Of a stretch of DNA of 23,257 bases, positions 1 to 6,457 are shown one piece after another. The position numbers and the translations under genes are program-made. Source of the stretch: Gracilariopsis chorda (lineage: Eukaryota; Rhodophyta; Florideophyceae; Gracilariales; Gracilariaceae); contig NBIV01000508.1 in NCBI GenBank assembly GCA_003194525.1, forward strand, positions 1 to 23,257. Reading direction: 5' to 3'. The notes under the pieces were generated by a model. That model had not been told where the DNA came from, ran no database searches, and saw only the letters and a list, made by a program, of their open reading frames with translations. Within the stretch, counting starts at the first letter, position 1, and every line of letters starts with the position of its first letter.

Positions 1-1563
1 GTATTTCCCAGTCGTTTGCACCCACAGCGCTCACATTTGCTGGGTCTCTCGTTCCCTGATTAACATTTTCTCTGAACCATTCTCTCTCATCGCTTGACGC
101 GTACTTCTGCTTCATAAAATATTTAGCTGTTGCGTTTTTTACAACCTCTAACTCTGCGCTTCTTTTTTTGTTCACGTGCTCACGTCAAGTGCTGCTTCAT
201 CCACCTGGAACTTTTGACTCACCAAACCGTACTGAGATCTAACCAGAGGTTTTGAATGTCTATCCCCGGTTATTAAACATGGAAATATTGCGACAGAGTC
301 GCTCCGAATATTGCAAGATAAACGACGTTCTTGTATTTGGCCTTCTACGTTAGCATTCTTCTGCTTTTTTTGTCATGCGATATGTCCTTTTGCACACGAG
401 TGTTTTTGCTGTTCATCGAGGTTTGGACAATAATCAAGTTGTTTGAAAACTGCAGTTTTCTTTGTTATGAATCCCTTTGCAAAGGGTACTTTTGGGTGTT
501 CTATTCTCTCACTAACATGCAGAAAATACGTATCATTACGTAACCGCAAGAACTACTAGCACAGTACATGCTGTGTCATCGACCATAACCTATACAGTGG
601 CGTCGCGGTCAAAACCTCTGCGTGGCTAGTAGACTTTATTCTCAGCATCTGTTCTGCAATGGATATAGAAATCCAGAACCTAAAAACCAGGAATGGCTTG
701 TTTGGGATGGGAAACGAAACGAATAACTGTTGCGATAGCTCGGCATAGATACCGAGCAGGGACTTCTTTCCATGCCACTTTTGGCTTGGGTTTGATGCCC
801 TCTTCGCGGAGCCGACGCCCTCTCTGAGTGAAGTGTCTGTCTACAAAACCTAAACGTTTCGAAGCAAGACGAACTACTTGTTTGCCCGGTATCACAAGAC
901 TGAGATTCTGGATGTGGGATTTGCGGAATGATGCAGACTCTTGCACAACTGTCCTGTTTGAGAGAGTTGAACGATGACGATGGGGTGTTGGACGCAGGTC
1001 TTGGTGAAGCCCGGTGCCTTAACAATTGGAAATGCCGCCAAATCGTAACAACTTCATTCAGGAGGAGGCGCCGTCTGTCATCCGCTCAGGTGCCCGCTCG
1101 GATGTGGGCTCAAAATACTTAATAGTGCAGACATTTCGTTCTTAGATGCACCGAAGAGCGGCATCCCGCGTCGAGAGCTCCCGCCTCTCCGTGAGAGGCA
1201 GGGCTCTGACGCCGAATCAATAGTAAGGACATGGCCAGAAAAGCTGTTGGTTTATCTAGAGAGAGAGGGGTTCTTTTCAATGTAACCCCTACCGTAGTCT
1301 TGGAATTAGAGACACGAGCTCATACAAACACACACACAATCCGCTCAGAAAGGCCAGCCAAAGAAGTGACCCACGACGACAACAACAACGTACCACAAAT
1401 GCACCCTACATAACTCATTCGAAAAGCGCCGTGGCACGCGCCATCGTTTTCCAACGGCGCGCCTCGCTTGCCAACTGTCACCTGCTGTATATATCTTACA
1501 TCCTGCACAAGACATTGTGTGGAGTCCCGCCATCGTGCTCTACGAGCAGCAGCAGCATCGAGT
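1..1563. other. Left flank of the retrotransposon, mostly without genes
   Basis: No intact gene is recognised. The stretch is repeated at 18854-20414 with many one-base indels. A short frame at 331-543 has only a TTG start, and the frame at 1231-1413 has no recognisable domain; neither is supported as a gene. A possible frame-disrupted small gene lies on the minus strand at about 680-1025 (separate entry). The end of this flank (about 1423-1460) resembles 15720-15757 upstream of the second secreted-protein gene. This suggests that the element inserted into the upstream part of an older gene-plus-promoter module. Confidence 0.5.
680..1025 (-). pseudogene. Possible frame-disrupted small ORF, unknown protein
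   Basis: On the minus strand the two duplicates (here and 19530-19890) each contain a protein-like frame, but each is interrupted by different single-base indels. Copy A has extra bases near 918 and 1011 relative to copy B; copy B has an extra T near 19709. The downstream part is the same in both (it includes KPKPKVAWKEVPARYL and ends QAIPGF) and is rich in Arg and Lys. Copy B keeps an upstream part open that copy A shifts. No ATG starts the upstream part in copy B; a TGA lies just before it. I recognise no family. It may be a decayed gene fragment, a small gene obscured by sequence errors, or a chance frame. Confidence 0.25.
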
Positions 1564-1568
1564 GTATT
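1564..1568. repeat. Target-site duplication GTATT, left copy
   Basis: GTATT directly precedes the TG of the 5' LTR, and the same five bases follow the CA end of the 3' LTR at 12832-12836. Five-base duplications are usual for Ty3/gypsy integrases. The identical pair also flanks the solo LTR at 20415-20419 and 22756-22760, which shows that both loci descend from one insertion event. Confidence 0.95.
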
Positions 1569-1830
1569 TGTTAGGCATTCCCCCCCAACTGTTGCCCTAA
1601 GTGAAAAAGACTGGGAGGGGGTGGAGTCCCTATGAGATTCGATCTCATTCTAAGGGCCAACCCCCTCTCGCCGCTTCCACCCCAGGCGCGTCCGCCTCAG
1701 CAGATGCGCGCGCTGCAACAAGGTTGTTCAGCTTTGTCGTGTGGAACGCCGCCGTCCAACGCTACCTTGTAAACCGCCCCGCCTTTCTCACTCACCTGCA
1801 GCCCAACGACAGCAAACGCTGAACTTCGTC

Positions 1831-2070
1831 ATGAGAGGAGGAAACGGAGCTAAAGCCACCACCAACCTCGAGTGCAATGCCGCAAAGAACAAGAAGGCCA
1901 AGGGCTCTCAGATCGATTCCAATCAGTCCGCCATGAACATCATTTGCAACATTTGTCGCGCCACCTTCATGTGCACTATGAAAGAAGCCTCCCTGTGCCA
2001 GCACGCTGAGAGCAAGTATCCCAAGCATCAATTCACCGACTGCTTCCCTCATCTTGCCAAGTCCAACTAG
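1831..2070 (+). CDS. ZNF706/At2g23090-like (4F5-type) small zinc-finger protein captured in the LTR
   Basis: This is a 79-residue basic protein. Its N-terminus MRGGNGAK and the following Lys/Ala/Asn-rich stretch match the 4F5/SERF-like part of the small eukaryotic ZNF706/At2g23090 family. KGSQIDSN (24-31), then AMNIICNIC with C39 and C42, TFMCT, H58-A-E and the closing CFPHL are the family's zinc-finger half, in the right order and spacing. Family members are about 70-80 residues, so this is full length. Plant and animal relatives usually have a second His in HAExKHPK; here residue 63 is Tyr (SKYPK), in all three LTR copies, so zinc binding may be altered. The ATG was chosen because it begins the conserved N-terminus; the upstream open frame has no ATG. 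The gene lies in U3, sense to the element. A host origin by capture is inferred. The 5' LTR copy has Leu13 where the others have Arg. Confidence 0.82.
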   Translation: MRGGNGAKATTNLECNAAKNKKAKGSQIDSNQSAMNIICNICRATFMCTMKEASLCQHAESKYPKHQFTDCFPHLAKSN

Positions 2071-2696
2071 CCGCCATATCAGCAAGCGCTATCCTCACAC
2101 CCCGTATCCCAACGTCACATTACTGCGCATGTACATCTCTGTCCGCATTGCTTCGCTTGCGCTTGGAAACCTTTCAGTTCGAGTCAAAACCATTTGCCTT
2201 CGCTCCCAACCTTCGCCACCTGCCTCTCCTGCCTGGAACACCAAGGATACCCGTGGAAATGAAAAGCGCTAGGACGATTGAGAGCACCAGGGCGGCAAAA
2301 GCATTAGTGAGGCGACCAGCCATGGAGTCGTGAACGTCGCCCACATGGAACGAGGGCAAGTTTTTGCTACCGACCCGACGTCAGCGTGAAGTGGACGTAG
2401 ACGTCCGCGAACAGTGTGAGAGAAACTTCTCCGTTCTACACCTACGTAGTCTTGGTAGTCACACCAATAGGCCCGGTTCTACCAAAGCGAAGAATATACG
2501 GAGCAGACAGGAATACAGCCCAAGTTATCGATTGCCCATTTTGAAGTCTCTTTGAGCTTTTGTCATCGTGTGTAGAAACAGAAGAGACACGCTAGCTGCC
2601 ACCGCGCGCGATCGCGCAGCCATGTCGTCTCACCACCGCCGCCACCATTCGCAGTACCGCATCTCTATTGCAACGTATACACGCAAGAAGAAGCAG
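2071..2696. other. U3 segment between the two LTR-borne genes
   Basis: This is the space between the stop of the sense zinc-finger gene and the reverse-strand polyadenylation signal of the antisense gene. No AATAAA for the sense gene is seen. A reverse-strand frame (2323 down to 2174) begins MAGRLTNAFAALVL and has one hydrophobic segment followed by an Arg-rich tail; it is unproven as a gene. A GC-rich near-palindrome (GCGCGCGATCGCGC) lies near 2606. The 3' UTR of the captured host gene could make up part of this stretch. Confidence 0.35.
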
Positions 2697-2702
2697 TTTA
2701 TT
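2697..2702 (-). terminator. Reverse-strand AATAAA polyadenylation signal for the antisense LTR gene
   Basis: TTTATT on the plus strand reads AATAAA on the minus strand, about 30 nt beyond the TAA stop of the antisense ORF. This is a suitable place for a polyadenylation signal. It is conserved in the 3' LTR at 11612-11617. Confidence 0.55.
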
Positions 2703-2731
2703 GACATCATAAGGAAAGATGGTAGCATATA

Positions 2732-3160
2732 TTAGTCCTCCCTCTGCAATTCTTCATCTATTGCTGTGGCCACCGCAAGCATAACACCCCTCACAAGGGG
2801 ACGCCGACGAATCCGCGCCACGAATACCATTCCTTCGAGAATCCCTTGTATATATAAAAGGGGAAGGCGCTCCAAACGATATTGAAGGGAAGGCTGCAGC
2901 TCACCTACTTTCTGATGGCCATCCGCTAGAGCCAGGAGTAGGCCACCAAACTGGGCAACATCGTGAGATGGGTTGATGGCGCTGTCCTCAGGCATCAGAC
3001 CATACTCTGCCTGAATTGAGAGCGCCTCTTCGGTGGAAGGCCCGGCCTCGGAAGCTTCGTCATCGATGAAACGATTGCGTTTACAAGGTGGTTCCGGGGA
3101 CGAATCGTCGGATATCTCTCGAACAAGCCTGGTGACATTCGGACGTGGATGTTTAGGCAT
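2732..3160 (-). CDS. Antisense LTR-encoded protein, 142 aa, unknown family
   Basis: An ATG-started ORF on the strand opposite to the element, in U3. The first third is charged, with a Ser/Asp/Glu stretch (DDSSPEP), a basic KRNR that could be a nuclear-localisation signal, and another acidic run. The second half looks folded: FGGLLLALADGHQKVGELQP, then YRLERLPLLYIQGILEG and a closing helix-like AVATAIDEELQ. A TATATA lies 55 bp upstream on the same strand and an AATAAA lies 30 nt past the stop, so it looks like a complete compact gene. The 3' LTR copy encodes the same protein. In the solo LTR, one-base indels of opposite sign shift the frame for about 30 residues and then restore it, keeping 141 residues open. 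I do not recognise the family. Captured host gene, accessory regulator and chance ORF all remain possible. Confidence 0.6.
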   Translation of the reverse strand: MPKHPRPNVTRLVREISDDSSPEPPCKRNRFIDDEASEAGPSTEEALSIQAEYGLMPEDSAINPSHDVAQFGGLLLALADGHQKVGELQPSLQYRLERLPLLYIQGILEGMVFVARIRRRPLVRGVMLAVATAIDEELQRED

Positions 3161-3213
3161 AGTGGGGTGGTTGGAACAATGTTGCTGGAATCATCTGGTG
3201 TGGGAACAACGTA

Positions 3214-3221
3214 CTATATAG
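3214..3221 (-). promoter_or_regulatory. TATA box of the antisense LTR gene
   Basis: CTATATAG lies about 55 bp upstream of the antisense ATG at 3160. This would place transcription start about 25 nt before the ATG. The motif is palindromic, so strand is assigned from the ORF. The 3' LTR has the same motif at 12129-12136. Confidence 0.5.
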
Positions 3222-3362
3222 ACTCAAAAATACCCTAGGAGGTACAATGCCTTTCGCCAAACTGGTCCGTCATGGCGAGGAAGTGTCCCATGACCGATTG
3301 TTATGAGTTGTTACTTCAACCTAGTATGCGAAACTAGAGGGTATTCATATAGAACGATTGTC

Positions 3363-3370
3363 TATAAAAG
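3363..3370 (+). promoter_or_regulatory. LTR promoter TATA box (element transcript)
   Basis: TATAAAAG is the same octamer that precedes both host genes here. It is followed at once by an imperfect hairpin (CCCGAGT ... ACTCGGG, 3371-3402, with an inner TGGC/GCCA stem) and a pyrimidine-rich stretch, so the start of R is expected near 3390. The copies are at 12278-12285 (3' LTR) and 22205-22212 (solo LTR). This divides the LTR into about 1.8 kb of U3 and about 0.52 kb of R-U5. Confidence 0.75.
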
Positions 3371-3904
3371 CCCGAGTTCGGTGGCCTCCAAGCCAACTCG
3401 GGCCAGACCACTTCTCCTCTCTTCGGCAACCCCCACCTTCTCTTAGAGCAGTCTGCTCCTCCCTGCCATCAATCACACTTTTCCCCACCTACCTTTAAAC
3501 GTGCTTTTACTAACACCGCCCTTGTTTGGGCTCATCATCTGTGGCATGGTGCACTTCGGCCGCATACTAGACCTAAAGTCTTGATCGTGCGTGTTGGCCG
3601 TGGTGCTATATCAGGAGTGGTCATCAGCACTACGCTAGATCTAAGGTTTTGATCGCGTAGGTTATCCGCTGGTGCAGTCTCTTCGCTACATTGTCCCAAG
3701 CTTGTTCGCTTGTTATACAATCACTACCTAGTTCCTTTGCTACGTAATACATTGGTTATTTGACGCAGTTTGTTTCTGTTTACTACATTGGCATTGCACG
3801 CCTGTGCTGGTACTCTCGAGCTACGATTCCATTTCTGACCTGCACTCCAGTGAACAAGGGTACAAAAAGGACTGCCATCGTCCGGTGTCGTGACAACGTG
3901 CAAC
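3371..3904 (+). other. R-U5 leader of the LTR, no gene
   Basis: This is the expected 5' leader of the genomic transcript. It holds the hairpin at 3371-3402 and a pyrimidine-rich tract. Near 3808-3820 it holds an exact 13-nt copy of the start of the primer-binding site (TGGTACTCTCGAG). No AATAAA is seen in it, so the signal ending the element transcript is not identified. Confidence 0.5.
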
Positions 3905-6367
3905 ATGACACTCACATGGTACTCTCGAGGAGGGTCAAACCCCTCGGAAGTTACAAGTGTGGTCTCTTTCGATGGAAGTTCTTCTGACGTTCGCAAGTTT
4001 CTTTTCTTTTATGAGAATGTCGCTACCAGAGGAAAGTCGAATGAGGAACGGGCATTGGAGTTCCTCGGCTACCTCGAAGGTGAGGCATTCGAATTCTATT
4101 ATGATAACTTTGCTTCAGACGGGGATTTAATTGCTGATGCATTCAAATACGACACGGTAAAGGCAGCCTTCTTGGAACGGTTTGGTGGGATTGAGGAACC
4201 CGAGGAGTACATTCGCCAGGCTGTCTCCTTCAGGTTAGACTACGGTGACTTGTTGGGATCATTGAAACGAATAGATACATGTTTCGAGAAGGCAGGATTC
4301 AACTCCGAGGCCAAGTTTGGGTTGCTTCGGAAGGCTGTGATAGAATTCTCAGATCTGGCACAATTTGTTATCTTTCGGGTAGCAGCCGACTATCAAGCAT
4401 TGAAAAATCTTGTAAGAGCATTTGTGGCTGGGAAAAAGGTGCTCAGCTCCCATGGTGCCCTACATGTTCTGGCGCCCCCAAAGAAAATTCTACAGAAGGA
4501 TAGGCCAAGCTCCCATGCTCCTCTCGAAGGCAAAGTAGATGAACTCACAAGCCGGCTGGCACAGTTAACTTTGTTAGTCAAGAAGAATCAAGCTGTGGAT
4601 AAAAGGAATGAAGAGGATCGGCTCTGCGCATATTGTCAGCAATCAGGACATTACTCAACTCGTTGCAACTTGAACCCTCATCGCAGTACGCGATGCGGGC
4701 GTTGTGGCAAGGTCGGCCACGCAAGGGCTTCGTGTTGGAAGAAAGATGTCGATGTCGAGCGCAGGGTTGGATTCGACGACGTCCGAGTTGATTCCGAAAG
4801 TGAGACTCGACTCAAAAAGAATGACAAGGGAAACAACGTGCAGAACAGCCAACAAACAAATAATGTCTCCGTTGTCGTCGAGAACGAAAGTAATGAGGAA
4901 TACGTGACCACGACGAAGAGAACAGCTGACGGTGCACCAGTACCAAAGCAGCCTCGAATGGAAGGACCCATGCGGTTACCCTCTCTGCTTAACCCATCAG
5001 TAATAATAGAGAAGGAACCTCATGGCTTGTCAAAACATGCAGTAAGTCCTAAGAAGCCCACTAAGAAACAAAAGATGCCACCTAGGAAGTCTTCCAGCAA
5101 ATCAAAGCTAGAGGAACATGCAGGGAAGTATAATGTTCTTGAGGAACTTGCAAATGCCTGCTCTGGAATCACCTTCGGCCAGCTTGTTCGTGGTGATGCC
5201 GACGACGCTAAGAAGGATCTACGTCGCATATTATCAGGACGCACGTCCACTCGGCGTGTCAACTACGCTGAAGCCACAAACGAGACCCGACGGCTAAAGG
5301 TAGTCCCGGTAAAAGTGTATGGAACTGAAGTACAAGCCTTACTGGACTCAGGAGCAATACCAAATTTGCTCTCTGCAAACCTCACGCAAGACTTATCGCT
5401 GGAACCACTCCCAACGAATAGGAAGATTACAGTGGCTGACGGCACTACCACCATTGTGCGTGGAGTCCTTCATGACGTTCCGGTGAAGTTTGGGACAAGG
5501 CGCGTTCCGTTAGAATTCCTCGTGGTTGAAAAGTCTCCCTTTAGTGTTATTATAGGGTGTCCGACCTTAGAACGCCTAGGGGCATGTATTGACCTGGGGA
5601 CACAAGAAGTATCACTCAACTACCAAGGAAAATCTGTCACTCTTTGTTTAGACCATGAGCGTGGAAGAATGGGCGACACTCCCATAGACTCTGGAACAGA
5701 CAGTGAAGACTTTACGTCAGATTCAGAAGTCTTTCTTTCCGATACAGAATCAGATTCGGAACAAGAAGAATTAGATGTTGTCATGTTGGAGACCGAAAAG
5801 AAGAATGCCGAGCTATCTTTAACTTCATTGCAGAAATTAACCGCCGAAGAAGTGTTAATTGTGGGTATGACCACCAATGAGGAACGAATTGAACACGAGG
5901 CGCTTCAAATGACAAATGGTGGTACACCACCACCTTCTCCAGATCAAGCATTAGAAGAGGAACGAGCCGAAGAGCAACAAGATGTTCCAGGGTACTTAAG
6001 AAGTGAAAGAAGAGGTGATGAAACTGTCTTCCGCGATCGTTTTACAGATGGTATGCAACCACAACCGTCCACCGAACGCATCAACAGTGTCGACGAGGAA
6101 AGGAATGAACATGCCGAGAACAACAGTAGCGAGGATTCATCGACAGAGTCTGCCCATTCTGTCCCACCGGATCCAGTATTACGAATCCCAATTATGGATC
6201 ATGCAGTTGTACTTCCAACTCCTGAGACCACCCGCACTTCAGATACATTTGAGATACTTGTCGAACGCAGGGAGCCAGAGGTGGGTCCAGGAGATCCCAT
6301 ACCTCTACAAGTTCGAGACTTCCCGATCAATCATAGATTTCGGATAGAAGTGGAAAATACAACATAA
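3905..6367 (+). CDS. gag: Gag-protease polyprotein, 820 aa, starting inside the LTR
   Basis: The first ATG of this frame (3905) lies 12 bases before the LTR end, and residues 5-14 are read from the primer-binding site. This start is needed because the capsid-like region begins almost at once (FDGSSSDVRKF at 22-32, continuing to about residue 190). Two CCHC zinc knuckles follow (CX2CX4HX4C, first Cys at 241 and 264), typical nucleocapsid. After a Lys-rich linker comes the aspartic protease: LLDSGA with Asp481, then FSVIIGCPTLERLG. The rest, about 590-820, is a low-complexity acidic linker rich in Glu, Ser and Asp. The frame ends at TAA 6365 but stays open beyond it into pol. Gag forms the particle; the protease cuts the polyprotein. 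Family-level functions are known; the LTR-internal start is seen here and is unusual for Ty3/gypsy. Confidence 0.92.
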   Translation: MTLTWYSRGGSNPSEVTSVVSFDGSSSDVRKFLFFYENVATRGKSNEERALEFLGYLEGEAFEFYYDNFASDGDLIADAFKYDTVKAAFLERFGGIEEPEEYIRQAVSFRLDYGDLLGSLKRIDTCFEKAGFNSEAKFGLLRKAVIEFSDLAQFVIFRVAADYQALKNLVRAFVAGKKVLSSHGALHVLAPPKKILQKDRPSSHAPLEGKVDELTSRLAQLTLLVKKNQAVDKRNEEDRLCAYCQQSGHYSTRCNLNPHRSTRCGRCGKVGHARASCWKKDVDVERRVGFDDVRVDSESETRLKKNDKGNNVQNSQQTNNVSVVVENESNEEYVTTTKRTADGAPVPKQPRMEGPMRLPSLLNPSVIIEKEPHGLSKHAVSPKKPTKKQKMPPRKSSSKSKLEEHAGKYNVLEELANACSGITFGQLVRGDADDAKKDLRRILSGRTSTRRVNYAEATNETRRLKVVPVKVYGTEVQALLDSGAIPNLLSANLTQDLSLEPLPTNRKITVADGTTTIVRGVLHDVPVKFGTRRVPLEFLVVEKSPFSVIIGCPTLERLGACIDLGTQEVSLNYQGKSVTLCLDHERGRMGDTPIDSGTDSEDFTSDSEVFLSDTESDSEQEELDVVMLETEKKNAELSLTSLQKLTAEEVLIVGMTTNEERIEHEALQMTNGGTPPPSPDQALEEERAEEQQDVPGYLRSERRGDETVFRDRFTDGMQPQPSTERINSVDEERNEHAENNSSEDSSTESAHSVPPDPVLRIPIMDHAVVLPTPETTRTSDTFEILVERREPEVGPGDPIPLQVRDFPINHRFRIEVENTT
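3917..3944 (+). promoter_or_regulatory. Primer-binding site (tRNA 3'-end complement)
   Basis: TGG follows the LTR end directly, as expected for pairing with a tRNA CCA end. The complement reads as CCA, discriminator A, a 7-nt acceptor strand CGAGAGT, then a T arm: 3928-3932 can pair with 3940-3944 (one G-U in the tRNA sense) around a 7-nt loop that differs from the TTCRA consensus at one base. The match to tRNA architecture therefore seems to extend about 28 nt rather than the usual 10-18. The tRNA species is not identified. The site is also translated as part of Gag. Confidence 0.75.
6365..6367 (+). other. In-frame TAA between gag-protease and pol
   Basis: The gag and pol frames are identical in phase. 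From 6368 the frame is open with no further stop until 10291, including the 90 bases before the first pol ATG at 6458. Pol could be made by readthrough of this TAA, by re-initiation at 6458, or the TAA could be a mutation in what was one polyprotein of about 2128 residues. No frameshift is needed. Confidence 0.85.
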
Positions 6368-6457
6368 TTCGCCCTCGTTCTGGACCCCTTAGGCAATCAG
6401 GGAGAGGGATCACAAGAAGTTCGAGATCGCCCTGAGGCGCGGGATAGCGAACAGGAC

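Larger units (their letters stand above)
1569..3916 (+). repeat. 5' LTR (2348 bp)
   Basis: It starts TGTTAGGCAT and ends GACACTCACA, with the other copies at 10482-12831 and 20420-22755. It is far longer than the few hundred bp typical of many Ty3/gypsy LTRs. The extra length is U3, upstream of the TATA box at 3363. U3 contains a sense small zinc-finger gene (1831-2070) and an antisense gene (3160 down to 2732). R and U5 together occupy roughly the last 520 bp. The gag start codon lies in the last 12 bases. Confidence 0.96.

Noticed and set aside
331..543. 70-residue hydrophobic plus-strand frame (also at 19181)
   Set aside because: It has only a TTG start, its composition follows the T-rich DNA, and the two duplicates differ by a compensated shift. 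No domain is recognised.
1231..1413. 60-residue plus-strand frame, identical in both duplicates
   Set aside because: Identity follows from the near-identical DNA of the duplication. It contains a CA repeat translated as THTNTHT and no domain.
2622..2735. 37-codon basic ORF in U3 (starts MSSHHRRHHSQYR)
   Set aside because: Too short, overlaps the 3' end and polyadenylation signal of the antisense gene, and is frameshifted in the solo LTR.
3890..3904. GTG-initiated extension of the gag frame
   Set aside because: A GTG start is not expected in a eukaryotic nuclear element; the ATG at 3905 is the first usable start and precedes the capsid homology.
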